Positions 21,038-31,884 are shown, counted from the first letter of the stretch. The stretch is DNA of 64,000 bases from Reticulitermes speratus (GCA_021186555.1 JAJKFL010000006.1:5180215-5244214), one strand, 5' to 3'. Program-made: numbers and translations. Notes: generated by a model not told the origin, from the letters alone.

Positions 21038-22619
21038 AGGCTCTTACGGAACGTGAGGGTACAGGTCCATGTCTTACGGAACGTGAGGGTACAGGTCCAT
21101 GTCTTACGGAACGTGAGGGTACAGGTCCATGTCTTACGGAACGTGAGGGTACAGGTCCATGTCTTACGGAACGTGAGGGTACAGGTCCATGTCTTACGGA
21201 ACGTGAGGGTACAGGTCCATGTCTTACGGAACGTGAGGGTACAGGTGCATGTCTTACGGAACGTGAGGGTACAGGTCCATGTCTTACGGAACGTGAGTAC
21301 AGTCATTCCGAACGTGAGTACAGGTCCATGTCTTACGGAACGTGAGGGTACAGGTCCATGTCTTACGGAACGTGAGGGTACAGGTCCATGTCTTAGGAAC
21401 GTGAGGGTACAGGTCCATGTCTTACGGAACGTGAGGGTACAGGTCCATGTCTTACGGAACGTGAGGGTACAGGTGCCATGTCTTACGGAACGTGAGGGTA
21501 CAGGTCCATGTCTTACGGAACGTGAGGGTACAGGTCCATGTCTTACGGAACGTGAGGGTACAGGTCCATGTCTTACGGAACGTGAGGGTACAGGTCCATG
21601 TCTTACGGAACGTGAGGGTACAGGTCCATGTCTTACGGAACGTGAGGGTACAGGTCCATGTCTTAAGGAACGTGAGGGTACAGGTCCATGTCTTACGGAA
21701 CGTGAGGGTACAGGTCCATGTCTTACGGAACGTGAGGGTACAGGTCCATGTCTTACGGAACGTGAGGGTACAGGTCCATGTCTTACGGAACGTGAGGGTA
21801 CAGGTCCATGTCTTACGGAACGTGAGGGTACAGGTCCATGTCTTACGGAACGTGAGGGACAGGTCCATGTCTTACGGAACGTGAGGGTACAGGGCCATGT
21901 CTTACGGAACGTGAGGGTACAGGTCCATGTCTTACGGAACGTGAGGGTACAGGTCCATGTCTTACGGAACGTGAGGGTACAGGTCCATGTCTTACGGAAC
22001 GTGAGGGTACAGGTCCATGTCTTACGGAACGTGAGGGTACAGGTCCATGTCTTACGGAACGTGAGGGTACAGGTCCATGTCTTACGGAACGTGAGGGTAC
22101 AGGTCCATGTCTTACGGAACGTGAGGGTACAGGTCCATGTGTTACGGAACGTGAGGGCACAGGTCCATGTGTTACGGAACGTGAGGGCACAGGTCCATGT
22201 GTTACGGAACGTGAGGGCACAGGTCCATGTGTTACGGAACGTGAGGGTACAGGTCCATGTCTTACGGAACGTGAGGGTACAGGTCCATGTCTTAAGGAAC
22301 GTGAGGGTACAGGTCCATGTCTTAAGGAATGTGAGGGTACAGGTCCATGTCTTACGGAACGTGAGGGTACAGGTCCATGTGTTACGGAACGTGAGGGCAC
22401 AGGTCCATGTCTTACGGAACGTGAGGGTACAGGTCCATGTCTTACGGAACGTGAGGGTACAGTCCATGTCTACGAACGTGAGGGTACAGGTCCATGTCTT
22501 AAGGAACGTGAGGGTACAGGTCCATGTCTTACGGAACGTGAGGGTACAGGTCCATGTCTTACGGAACGTGAGGGTACAGGTCCATGTCTTACGGAACGTG
22601 AGGGTACAGGTCCATGTCT
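21038..22619 (+). repeat. 30-bp minisatellite, about 52 copies
   Basis: The unit is CTTACGGAACGTGAGGG followed by TACAGGTCCATGT, exactly 30 bp in most of the array. Variants include GTTACGG with GGGCACAGG (22141-22410), a linked pair of changes, and CTTAAGG. Irregular units with deletions occur at 21290-21320 and 22460-22490. Frames of up to 569 codons arise because the period is a multiple of three. Confidence 0.97.
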
Positions 22620-22974
22620 CCAAAGTCTGAGCCCAGTGAATGCAGTCCACACTTCCCATTGCAATTTTTAATGTACATTTTAATATTATCGTCTCGTCTT
22701 CGCTTATGTCTTACCAACGATCTCCTTCTTTCGTCTTTTCCCACCAGAATGCTTAATGTATTTTCTTTTTATCCTGTTGTGTGAAATAATTGTAAGATAC
22801 TAAAATTTCTGTCTCTGGTTTGCCTGTGCAGAGTGACCTGACGATCAGTTTTAATTTTAAAGGCAGTAAAAGTCAACAAAACAACAGAAGTATAAAACAC
22901 TGCCTAGTTCAATAGGCGGTTGTACCAAATCATGAGGACCGCGAGTTAAAGCGATATATTTTCCCCCCCCCCCC
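22620..22974. other. No gene recognised
   Basis: AT-rich sequence without notable structure; a poly-C run sits at about 22964-22974 next to the SINE-A copy. Confidence 0.5.
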
Positions 22975-23221
22975 AATGTCTCGACAGCCCCTTGGGGTCC
23001 TAGGCCGCCTCATTTTTCGACGCTTCACGACACACACTAGACACACCACACTCGGTAGAACTCCTCTGGACGAGTGACCAGCCCGTCGCAGAGACCTCTA
23101 CCTGACAACACACAACACTCACAAGAGACAGACATCCATGCCCCCGGCGGGATTCGAACCCGCAATCCCAGCAAGCGAGCGGCCGCAGACCCACGCCTTA
23201 GACCGCACGGTCCACTGGGAT
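22975..23221 (-). mobile_element. SINE-A copy
   Basis: Reverse-oriented and nearly full length. The 3' end (TGTCTCGACAGCCCC) abuts the poly-C run, and the complement of the B box (GGGATTCGAACCCGC) is near 23150. Confidence 0.85.
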
Positions 23222-23277
23222 AAAGCGACATTACAAGAGATTTGCATAAAGTAATAGCAATCATAACTCCATGTAAG

Positions 23278-23512
23278 GTAGTTAGGATAGCCCAGTCGGT
23301 ACGGTGACTCCACTACACGGTGGGCGAGAGACCGATCGGGATTCTCGGAAGGGGTAGCGCATTTTTCTGTTCCGCAGTGTATCCATAGCGGCCCTGGAGT
23401 CCACCTGATTTCCAGTTGAGTTGGTACAAAGGGCTCTTCCCTGGAGTTAAGCGGCCGAAGCTTTAAACTGACCACTCATCTATGTAATGCCGAGGTTAAG
23501 AATGCGCTGAGT
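23278..23512 (+). mobile_element. SINE-B copy
   Basis: The head has an A box (ATAGCCCAGTCGGTACGG) and a degenerate B box (CGATCGGGATTCTCGG). The tail ATGTAATGCCGAGGTTAAG is at 23483-23502. It sits about 60 bp from the preceding SINE-A. Confidence 0.75.
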
Positions 23513-23773
23513 TATTCCTCCACCTCATCCTTGTCTTCATGGTTTGGTGCTTAATTAAGCACAGGCTCAGCTTTATTTTTATCTTTGCCTTTCCATGGAA
23601 CAGACTCCTACTATAAAGCCTTCCATGGAACGAGACGCCCTCTATAAGGCATTCTATGATACCAGTACATTCGTTACTGTGTTTGCGCTAGCCTACCTGA
23701 GTCCAACACCGTCAAGTAACTGTAGCAGTTGGTGTAGCAGTAATGACTTGTACAGTGGAGTTAAAACGTTATA

Positions 23774-23958
23774 CAGTAGAACCCGGTTATAACGACATCT
23801 GTTTATACGACACCTTGTCTATAACGTCAGATATTCTGTGGTACCAATTAATTCCTCACTGTTAACCATAACGTTATACTACTCGGTTATAACAACACTC
23901 GGTTATAACAACACAAAATATTCAGTCCCTTTCATGACGTTATAACTGAGTTCGACTG
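23774..23958. mobile_element. TA-flanked MITE, group 2
   Basis: It starts CAGTAGAACCCGGTTATAAC and ends ATAACTGAGTTCGACTG with TA on both sides. A 17-bp internal duplication (ACTCGGTTATAACAACA) makes it slightly longer than its relatives. Confidence 0.85.
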
Positions 23959-24321
23959 TATTTGTAAAATAAATTAAGACGCCTGACATGTGGTTAATCC
24001 AACCGACGCTGTGACTAACCCCAGACCTATGTGTTTGTTTGTGAGTGTCACAGCGCTGTAACAGAGCGCGCGACAAGTAGCATTATCTGCGAACACCCGC
24101 AACCAAGGAGTCACTCCAGAGTGACCGATTAATACAGTGCATCGTGAATGATCTAAATCAGTGACCTTCCTCAACACACTTGATCTGAGTTGTATAATAA
24201 TCACTGTCAGTTCAACTGAACGCTGATGCAAGGGTCAAGACTATCTAACATCTCTGCTGCCTGTTCGAATTCATAACTGTAACAGGTTATGAGTGTATTA
24301 GTAAGGACACGCGTATGGTTT
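23959..24321. other. No gene recognised
   Basis: Only short frames; no matching repeat elsewhere in the window. Confidence 0.5.
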
Positions 24322-24573
24322 TTTTTTCTATGGCCCGACAGCCCCTTGGGGGCCTTGGCCTTCTCGTTTTTTCGAGGCTTCGCGATCACACTCTTACACA
24401 CCACACTCGGTAGGACTCCCCTGGATGTGTGATCAGCCCGTCGCAGAGACCTCTACCTGACAACACACAACACTCACAAGAGAGACATTCAGGCCCCCGA
24501 TGGGATTCGAACCCGCAATCCCAGCAAGCGAGCGGCCGCAGACCCACGCCTTAGACCGCACGGCCACTGAGAC
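24322..24573 (-). mobile_element. SINE-A copy
   Basis: Reverse-oriented, with a poly-T run then CTATGGCCCGACAGCC at the left and the complement of the B box (GGGATTCGAACCCGC) near 24502. Full length. Confidence 0.85.
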
Positions 24574-24727
24574 GCACGTTTGGCTTACTGTGACATAAAT
24601 GTGTGGCTGTTAGGCAGTTCTCACACCTCAGACTTACGACTTGCTGCCTGAAGTCACAAGCGAGTCCTAGAAATGCCTACAGTCGGAAGAAAGAAAAAGT
24701 AACATGGCCTTTGTCCATTCCATGAAA

Positions 24728-24915
24728 GTATGTAGGATTAGAGGTGTAGCTCCCTTCATTCCTAACCTCGGTACTAGGTGGAGGTGAGTGGTCAACATCA
24801 CGCCCAGGCTGTTTTACCTCCAGGGAAGGAACCCTGTATCGAGTGACTGGGAGGCTGGGTGGGCCCCAAAGCCGGAATGAGCGGTCTGGAGGGGAGAAAA
24901 ATCCTTGAGAAAGTT
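24728..24915 (-). mobile_element. SINE-B copy, head missing
   Basis: Plus-strand AGGTGTAGCTCCCTTCATTC, the CCTCGGTACTAGGTGGAGG block (complement of the tail) and GAGGCTGGGTGGGCCC identify the 3' two thirds of a reversed SINE-B. The tRNA-like head is not found. Confidence 0.7.
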
Positions 24916-25063
24916 TTTGGAGCGCCAGCTCAGCTTGATATAATAATAATAATAATAATTTATTATTCATTTGTTTATTATTAACGTTTTGACGCAACAG
25001 CCAATAGGGCCGATTACAAAGACATCACAGTAAACATAAGAAAAAGTACGTCCTGTAGAAGCC

Positions 25064-25250
25064 GATCCCAGTGGTCGCGCGGTCTAAGGCGTGGGTCTCC
25101 GGCCGCTCGCTTGCTGGGCTTGCGGGTTCGAATCCGTCCTGGTGCATGGATATTAGTCTGTTGTGAGTGTTGTGTGTTGTCAGGTAGAGTTCTCTGCGTC
25201 GGGCCGATCACATGTCCAGAGGAGTCCTACCGATGTGTATGTGTCACTGA
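25064..25250 (+). mobile_element. SINE-A copy, 3' truncated
   Basis: Complete head (CCCAGTGGTCGCGCGGTC, GGGTTCGAATCC) and body up to GGAGTCCTACCGATGTG. The 3' end with the GGCCTAGGCC block is missing. Confidence 0.8.
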
Positions 25251-25529
25251 GTGTTATAAATGCAGCAATAATCCTCTGCACCTACACTGAGTAGATAGAA
25301 GAGGTCAGAATAAGAAGAATAAACCGCAAACGAAAAGAAAGAAAGGAGATGATGATAAATCATATCTGGTAACAGAGGGGATGAATAATATAATTGTTAA
25401 AATAAACGTGGCTAAGTCAGTAAACAGTTTAACTGAGAATAAAACAGCCTCATGATGATGATGATGATGACGATGATTTAATAGTAATGAAAGTACGAAA
25501 CTTTATTATGGGAAGTAATGTTACATTTT

Positions 25530-25753
25530 CATTGACATAATCCTTTCGGTTGCACTATGGCCCTGGGGTCGACTCAGCCTCTAACAGAAATGAGTACCAG
25601 GAATTTTCCTGGGGGGTAAAGGCGGCCGGTGCGTAGGGCTGACAACCTTACCACCTTCATGTGCCGATTGTCTAGAAATCTGGAGCCTCAACCTCCTGGA
25701 ACCCTAAGGGCCTGTCCAGGCCTGTAATGGGGTTGCTTTACCTTTACCTTTTT
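25530..25753 (+). mobile_element. SINE-D copy
   Basis: It runs from CATTGACATAATCC through CGACTCAGCCTCTAACAG, GGTAAAGGCGGCCGGTGCG and CCGATTGTCTAGAAATCTGG to TTGCTTTACCTTTACC. The same blocks appear in reverse at 45465-45623 and 46562-46626. The pyrimidine-rich end and defined length suggest a SINE; no clear A/B box pair is visible. Confidence 0.65.
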
Positions 25754-25754
25754 T

Positions 25755-26100
25755 AACATTACATGTGCCATACATTACTTGCCAACATTACATGTGCCAT
25801 ACATTAAGTGCCATCATTACATGTGACATCATTACATTGCCATACATTACATGTGCCATACATTACATGTGCCATACATTACATGTGCCATACATTCATG
25901 TGCCCTGCATTACATTGCCATGCATTCATGTGCCATACATTACATGTGCCATCATTACACGTGCCATACATTACATGTGCCATTCATTTCATGTGCCTAC
26001 ATTACATGTGCCATTCATTACATGTGCCATTCATTACATGTGCCAACATTACATGTGCCATACATTACATGTGCCATTCATTACATGTGCCATACATTAG
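25755..26100 (+). repeat. Irregular 16-bp minisatellite (CATTACATGTGCCATA)
   Basis: About 22 units of 13-16 bp built around the palindrome ACATGT. Units lose 1-3 bp often, which shifts the frame and makes three overlapping frames of 110-164 codons. None is a gene. The array starts directly at the end of the SINE-D copy. Confidence 0.9.
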
Positions 26101-26167
26101 CCTATGTCCACCAACAGTTGCAACACTGTATACCCTATAAACACGGTTTGCTTCATGTATATAACTG

Positions 26168-26417
26168 TAAACCGCGCGGTCTAAGACGTCGGTCTACGGC
26201 CGCTCGCTTGCTGGGATTGCGCGTTCGAATCCCGCCGAGGGCATGGATGTCTGTCTGTTGTGAGTGTTGTGTGTTGTCAGGTAGAGGTCTCTGCGACGGG
26301 CTGATCACTCGTCCAGAGGAGTCCTACCGAGTGTGGTGTGTCTGAGTGTGATCGTGAAGCTTCGAAAAATGAGGCGGCCTAGGCCCTCAAGGGGCTGTCG
26401 AGCCATTGGGAAAAAAA
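26168..26417 (+). mobile_element. SINE-A copy, first bases missing
   Basis: It starts at CCGCGCGGTCTAAG, about 10 bp into the head, and runs to the GGGCTGTCGAGCCATTGGG block and an A-run. The B box is CGTTCGAATCCC. Confidence 0.85.
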
Positions 26418-26513
26418 TATGTATATATAACTGTAAATACTCTGCATACAGGTGATAATAAATAATAATAATAAATAATAATAACGAACAAAAACAGTTT
26501 GGGTACGTCGAGT

Positions 26514-26735
26514 TTAAGTAGTACTAACTAGACTGTGGGCTGAACGGCCGGACGATCTTGGTTCGATTCCCGACGGGAGCAGAGACTTTTCTGTACACCA
26601 CCGCACTCGTCCTGCTCGCGAGAGGGATCGTGTGAGATGTGAGAGTCGTGAAGCTGACCCCTCCCACAATGTAATGCCAACGTTAAGACCACGTGGAGCT
26701 CTCCTTTCCATTCTCCCCTACATATTCGTAGCACG
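26514..26735 (+). mobile_element. SINE-B-like copy, diverged
   Basis: The B box is GGTTCGATTCCCGACGGGAG near 26560. A tail-like block (CACAATGTAATGCCAACG) lies near 26663. The middle differs from other copies (ACTTTTCTGTACACCACCGC). Confidence 0.55.
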
Positions 26736-27224
26736 ATGCTAAATTAAACACAAAGATATAACTTCCGCTTTAATTGTTACGCTGTTCTTATGATAGAAGT
26801 GAGCCCCAGTCCAAACCATTTCCTGGTGAAGCTCGTATAGTCTGCAATAAGTGCAGGAAATTCTCCACTATCTATCTCTGTCCCTGAATCTTGAATTTAA
26901 AGGAAAGTCGCTGTGTTGATCTTACGATTGGATTAGCAAATCTTAGAGATATGCTGCGTACTGGGAATTGTATCGCGTGTGACTGTTCTCATGCCTTGCC
27001 TGTGTTTAGATACGCGGTGGGAATGTCCCCACTGGTCGACAGGGATTACGTATCTTCACCTGCAAGCAAAACTGAACACTTATAGTTCATCTGCAGAAAA
27101 TCCCTTTAGAAAAACGGCCGGAAGGAACTGCTGTTTTTTATTGAACAATGATGGCAACAGGATTAGTGTCACTGTTGATTGCGTGCAGAATAATAGTATA
27201 ATTAAAGGTATAAAAGGTTCAGGT
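26736..27224. other. No gene recognised
   Basis: Two overlapping frames (26891-27085 and 26979-27269) have no recognisable domain. No repeat match in this window. Confidence 0.4.
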
Positions 27225-27508
27225 GTCCCTGTCCACGCCATGGAGGCATATAGGGGAGTGGAGGTATAGCTCCAGGTATTCGTAACGTCGATAGTAGACG
27301 GAGAAGAGTGGTCAGCCTCGCTTCGGCCGCTTAAAACGTCGGGAAAGAACCCCCGATACCCATTTAATGCGAGGCTGGGTGAGCCCTGGAGCCGATCTCG
27401 ACGTTTTGGAGAAGATAAAAAGTTCTTGTCTTTGCCGGGATTCGAACCCCGAACCGTCCAGCCCGCAGACTAGTCACTGTATTGACTGAGCTATTCCGGC
27501 TCCCGCAA
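27225..27508 (-). mobile_element. SINE-B copy, near full length
   Basis: Reversed. Plus-strand GTGGAGGTATAGCTCCAGG (3' part) is at the left; GGGATTCGAACCCCGAACC (complement of the B box) is near 27440; GACTGAGCTATTCCGGCTCC (complement of the A box) closes it at 27505. Confidence 0.85.
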
Positions 27509-27637
27509 TATTAATATTGTGCTAAATCTGAGACGACTGAATGTTACCGTCTTATGGGATGACGTCGTGTGTTCTGGTGTCAATTTGCTTACGTTTCGCC
27601 GGAAGGTAGTGTTTTCGTCTGTATTAACTTTTCAAAC

Positions 27638-27676
27638 CTGAAGATGGAAGCAGTACGTTCTTCCGAAACGTTCGTA
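27638..27676 (+). ncRNA. Hammerhead-like vestige without helix III loop
   Basis: CTGAAGA, an extra T, a 5-bp helix II (GGAAG/CTTCC) with a 9-nt loop, and GAAAC followed at once by GTT. The core letters are present but no loop separates GAAAC from the triplet, and no helix I pairing is visible. It could fold only as a dimer, if at all. Confidence 0.4.
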
Positions 27677-28724
27677 CATTTCTACGGGGCTACACAACAT
27701 CAAATTGCATTAGACAATGGTACTGATTATACTTATGTTCGATTTGATCGACCTTTGTGTATTTAGCTGTTAGTAGCAGAGCAGTGTTGCCACCACCGAA
27801 AGTGACTATGCCGTTGGTAGTGTGTGTGCTGCAGACATCAGTATATATTATTGGGCCAAACTTTACGTTATAGCATGTTGTTGAAACATTCTGAATTGCA
27901 AATTTTATCAAATAAATATTTAAGCATTCAGTTCCTACCTGACAAAACTCTCTGGACCAGAGGCAGCCGTAGACAAACTGCTGGAATCTTCTGCCCAACC
28001 ACCGTGGCCTATTTTAACTGAAATTACTGACGAACAAGACACATTTTGAACCAATTGTCTCTTTGTTTCAGCCCCAGCTGAAGGACTGTGGTTGTAAAAA
28101 CCGTTTTCATTGTTTAATTTGATATTTTCCCACGAATTTGGCACCGCCTAGTTCACCCATGTGGACGGTACGCCCCTATACTGGACGTCTGTACTAGAAA
28201 CATAAATGTATTAATGTTTTTTTAGGGAAATAGTAATTGTTTGTTGTATGAATCACACGAAACACGTGAATACACTGTGTGGATAAAATGCAGTTTATCA
28301 TTGTTTATGCAGGCGGTACTGGCAATAGTCATGGGCTCAAGAGGATGGTACACGGAAATACAGTTTACTTTGCGATTGCTTGCATTGACTGTCTCAGTAT
28401 TGGCCACTTAGCCTTTTAAATCCTAGTGGTAACTCTGCGTATTGACGCACTGTGTAGGCTGTATGTGGGGTCATTATTTTATATGTCAACTGTCGGTTGT
28501 CATTTCCTTTCGGCTGTTGTGTCGTATTAACGTAGCCCAGACGCGCGACGGAGTAACGGCGGAGATTGACAATGGGTAGTTGTTTTGTATGATTCTCACA
28601 AAACATCAAGACAGGTAATGCATGTTTAACGTAATAATGAGGCGCGTTCGCGTAACCATTGTTGCCGTGGAAAAGCAATAAGTATTACGTATATCTGAGT
28701 GTGTGTCTGTAGCCTTAGTTATGC
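27677..28724. other. No gene; diverged PB-MITE-like pieces
   Basis: The part around 28240-28290 (GTTTGTTGTATGAATCACAC, then CGTGAATACACTGTGTGG) and GCCTTTTAAATCCTAGTGG near 28410 resemble decayed PB-MITE blocks in mixed order. A 102-codon minus frame (27690-27998) has no recognisable domain. Confidence 0.4.
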
Positions 28725-29130
28725 AGCATGCAATGCGCATTGCCGTATTATATTGTCATCTGTGGCCTGTGTGGCTCTACCATATTTTTCCACATTATCT
28801 CATAAACAGCACGATTTTCGGAAAAAAGTTATTGAACATGAAATGTGTGTTTTGATTTTGTCTACAAATTATGTCTGAAACATTTCTCATTCTAAGACGA
28901 ATTGAGTGAGATATTATCATAAATGTACATAGGTCTTCTTGTAAAGTACCCGTTTTTCTTATCAGATTTTAACGAAACTTGAATTTTCTCGACAAATTTT
29001 CGAAAAATACACAAATATGAAATTTCGTGAAAATCCGTCCTGTGGGAGCAGAGGTGTTCGATGCGGACAGACATACCGAAGCTAATAGTCGCTCGCAGTT
29101 TTGCGAACTCGCCTGAAAACTATTATTGCC
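28725..29130 (+). repeat. Dispersed repeat R1, copy 1
   Basis: About 400 bp share block after block with 57418-57845: GGCTCTACCATATTTTTCC, ACAGCACGATTTTC, TGTCTGAAACATTTCTCATT, CATAGGTCTTC, TTTTCGAAAAATAC and GAAGCTAATA. The end has the GGACAGACA motif seen in other repeats of this window. Type unknown; no coding capacity and no clear inverted ends. Confidence 0.75.
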
Positions 29131-29739
29131 CTAAACAGCAGTAATCGGTTGGTATTTTATTGGAGATGGGCTGTGTTCCCTGTGACGTAGGGACTGAAGT
29201 TTTGTGTATCGTGTAAATGAATGTCAGTCTCCAGAGAGTTGCGAACGTATCGGTTTATCTGGAGACTGGGCACTCATGCGTCTTGGGGTGATTGTGCAAA
29301 GCGTTTTGATTTATATCGATTACTATGCGAATCGATGAAACGTGTTATTGTGTACAGCATGCAGAAATCCTTTCAGAATCCGAAGATGGCTGGTGATACA
29401 TTGCGCGGACTTACCATCTGTCTTTGGACTGAACCGCTAGACGTACAGATTCGTACTGCCGATAAGGGGCGTGCGAGCTGTTAAGTCGAGTCGAGAAAAC
29501 AGTTGAACGTGTCCATCATTTGTTCTGCATGCTCTCCTTGTAACAGTGAATCAAGCGCCAAACGTGGCGTCTTCCAGTTCCTTTCCAGCGTCCCTCTTGA
29601 CTCTGTCAGCTTATCTTGTTTGCTGCTGAGGCTGTTGACTTCGCAGTAAACTGTCTGTCTGCGTGGTGATGGCTGTTTTATGTTTTCCTTCGCTTTTTAA
29701 AATATACCTGGGTAGTGTCTTGTGTGACCGCGCCATTCG
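29131..29739. other. No gene recognised
   Basis: An 87-codon plus frame at 29221-29484 has no recognisable domain. Nothing repetitive found. Confidence 0.4.
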
Positions 29740-29885
29740 ACATGTACTGTGTTCTGCCTTTCGAACACTGGGGTAGCGGGTTTGAATCCCGCTCGCGTAT
29801 GTCATGAGTCTGTTATGTATTTGTAATGTCCTGTGTAGATAGAGGTCTGGCGACGGGCCGATCACTCATCAGAGGAGTTCCACCA
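29740..29885 (+). mobile_element. SINE-A relative, diverged and truncated
   Basis: The B box is GGGTTTGAATCCCGC, then GTCATGAGTCTGTTATG and GATAGAGGTCTGGCGACGGG follow the order of the SINE-A body. The head is shortened and the 3' third is missing. Confidence 0.6.
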
Positions 29886-29957
29886 AATACCGCTAAACAA
29901 AATTCAGTAGCTTTTATTTAAACCAACACATGCACTACAATTTTGTCGTCGTATATA

Positions 29958-30000
29958 CCCCTACATATGTTTCGACTACTTATTAGTCATCATCAGGGGG
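29958..30000 (-). ncRNA. Type I hammerhead ribozyme motif (left arm)
   Basis: Minus-strand order: CCCC, CTGATGA, an extra T, helix II GACT/AGTC (4 bp) with a 7-nt loop, GAAAC, loop ATAT, cleavage triplet GTA, GGGG. CTGATGA and GAAA are the canonical core. Helix I has 4 GC pairs, then mismatches. Helix III is 2 bp. The extra T after CTGATGA is shared with the copy at 2272-2323. Confidence 0.7.
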
Positions 30001-30136
30001 ATCAAAGTATATAACACAGACTACACATCCACTATAATAGTTGGTTCACATTCAATGTTAAAATAAGATGAACTATGAACATTGATGTGAACCAACTATC
30101 ATAGTGGATGTGTAGTCTGTGTTTATATACTTTGAT

Positions 30137-30179
30137 CCCCCTGATGATGACTAATAAGTAGTCGAAACATATGTAGGGG
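30137..30179 (+). ncRNA. Type I hammerhead ribozyme motif (right arm)
   Basis: Identical to the left-arm motif but on the plus strand: CCCC 30137-30140, CTGATGA 30141-30147, helix II 30149-30152 with 30160-30163, GAAAC 30164-30168, loop ATAT, GTA 30173-30175, GGGG 30176-30179. Predicted cleavage lies after position 30175. Confidence 0.7.
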
Positions 30180-30328
30180 TATATATGACGACAAAATTGT
30201 AGTGCATGTGTTGGTTAAAATAAAAGCTATTATATAAGACAATGCACGGTGAATGTAATGTGAAAATTGAGCAGGTTGGAAAAATGTAGGTTCTTTGCCG
30301 TATAGGCCGGTAAGGTAAAGTTTTCTCT

Positions 30329-30383
30329 GTCCACGCCATGAAGGCATATAGGGGGAGTAGAGGTATAGCTCCACTCATTTTCG
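30329..30383 (-). mobile_element. SINE-B 3' end fragment
   Basis: GGGAGTAGAGGTATAGCTCC is the complement of the SINE-B 3' part; the element stops shortly after CACTCATTTT. Confidence 0.65.
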
Positions 30384-31292
30384 GCCGGTGTAGGCTGGTA
30401 GTGCCATGGTTATCTCCATGTATACTCGTATAGTGCGCTTGGTCACGCCAGTTTTCGGGGTTACCGGATTGCCATGGTTACGATAGAACTTGGTTTGTGA
30501 GTGACGTCACATCAGGGTTTAAATAATTTCGATAGATCTGGTTAAAGACGGGGTGGATTGGTTGATCCTCCCTTCGAAGGTGTGCCTATAAATAAGATTT
30601 AGGAACGCGAATAACGGGAGGTGCGGGGCTGCATTGGCCTGAGGTTCGACTGCCAGTGCACAAGTGACTCTAAAGGGTCATTTTGTGCGTCAGCTGTACC
30701 AACATTTTAATTTTACTCGCAGTGAACTACTTTATCAAAAGAATGTACGCCCCTGTTTTGTACACTGACAAGTTAAGGAACTTGAAAGTACATAAGCGAT
30801 AATGTTTATTAGTGGTTCAGATTATGTTCCTTTGTGTTTCCTAAAACGAATCAGTTAGCGATTATCAGCATCCGGTAAAGACTGTTAGATAGTGTGTGGG
30901 AGTGTGCTGCGATTGCAGGACGAGTTGGAATCTGACTGCTGTTCACTGTAGACCATAATTCGTTGTTCTGAGCCACTACGCCGAATGTCAGGGGCCAGTC
31001 GTTGTAACGTCCGTGTTCAGATCCTAGCCTGGGGACCAGCTGTGCTGTCAGTTTTCGTGGTTCTTGTCAGTACATCCAGGAACATCCCGTCATTCTTCCA
31101 CAAATTAGGCTGATCACGTTCTTTGATCTCCGTCTCAGGTCACTGCTCACTAATATGTCTACAGTTCCACGCTGTGTAGTCTAAGGCTGCTAGCACTGTC
31201 GTTGTCCTAAATACGAGTAAACTGTAAATAACAAACACACAACTACAGAGTGTCCGTTTAAGCGTGTCACCGAACAAGAAAAGGTACAGTTC
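30384..31292. other. No gene recognised
   Basis: No long frame, no repeat match to the rest of the window and no tRNA-like block. Confidence 0.5.
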
Positions 31293-31563
31293 ACCCTAGA
31301 ACAGGCCATGAAGGCCCAGAGTGGGAGTAGAGGTATAGCTGTACTCTTTCTTTAACCTCGGCGCTAGATGGGAGTGGGTGGCCAACGACACGCCCCGGCC
31401 GTTTTCCTCCCCGGAACGAGACCCGGTACCCATTGTGCAGGAGGCTGGTTGGGCCCCAGGCACGGTCTGGACGGGTGAGGAAAATCTGGCCCCCACCTGG
31501 GTTTGATTCCCGGACCGTCCAGCCCGTAGCGAGTCGCTATACCGACTGAGCCATCCCGGCCAC
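31293..31563 (-). mobile_element. SINE-B copy, near full length
   Basis: Reversed. It runs from GGGAGTAGAGGTATAGCTG through AACCTCGGCGCTAGATGGGA to TTGATTCCCGGACCGTCC (complement of the B box) and GACTGAGCCATCCCGGCC (complement of the A box). One of the best preserved copies. Confidence 0.85.
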
Positions 31564-31884
31564 TGTAGGATAGAAAACCTGATGAAAATGTACCACTATA
31601 AGCCAGTAGGCCTGTTAGATAGGGCCAGTATTGTATTTGTCTTTCTTAGACGAAATCTGGGCGAACAAATTTTTGTTGGAACAGAGTTAATCATATCAGG
31701 TTAGTTGTTTATTTAACGATGCTGTCAGTAGCTTAGGCTATAGATATAGCGTCAAGTGGTAAGTTGGATGGACTGATGAAAACGACGAAAGCCTCTGGCA
31801 GCCGGTCTGCGAGCCGGGACCGCCAGGTTGCGAAAGAGTAATGCCAACAGCTCGACCACAACGTTCGGTCTTTCAGTGTTTTGA
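31564..31884. other. No gene; SINE-C tail relic
   Basis: GTTTATTTAACGATGCTGTC near 31700 is the complement of the SINE-C 3' tail (minus orientation), followed by sequence that decays. Confidence 0.5.

Larger units (their letters stand above)
29909..30230. mobile_element. Palindromic element with two opposed hammerhead ribozymes
   Basis: Left arm about 29909-30060 and right arm about 30078-30230 are near-perfect inverses, with a roughly 17-bp centre (AAAATAAGATGAACTATG). Each arm contains one hammerhead core, so both strands carry one. It shares the CATATGTTTCG string and ribozyme architecture with 2201-2682 but differs in helix II and helix I sequence. No protein is encoded. A non-autonomous Penelope-like or retrozyme-like origin is inferred. 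Confidence 0.65.

Noticed and set aside
21038-22619. A CRISPR array
   Set aside because: Repeats are directly contiguous with no unique spacers, and the context is eukaryotic. The same applies to all other arrays here.
20950-22664. Long repeat frames of 544-569 codons
   Set aside because: Product of the 30-bp array; frames shift wherever a unit lost a base, with no sign of selection against it.
25765-26345. A histidine- and cysteine-rich protein of 110-164 codons
   Set aside because: Three overlapping frames of the irregular 16-bp array, one of which runs into a SINE-A copy.
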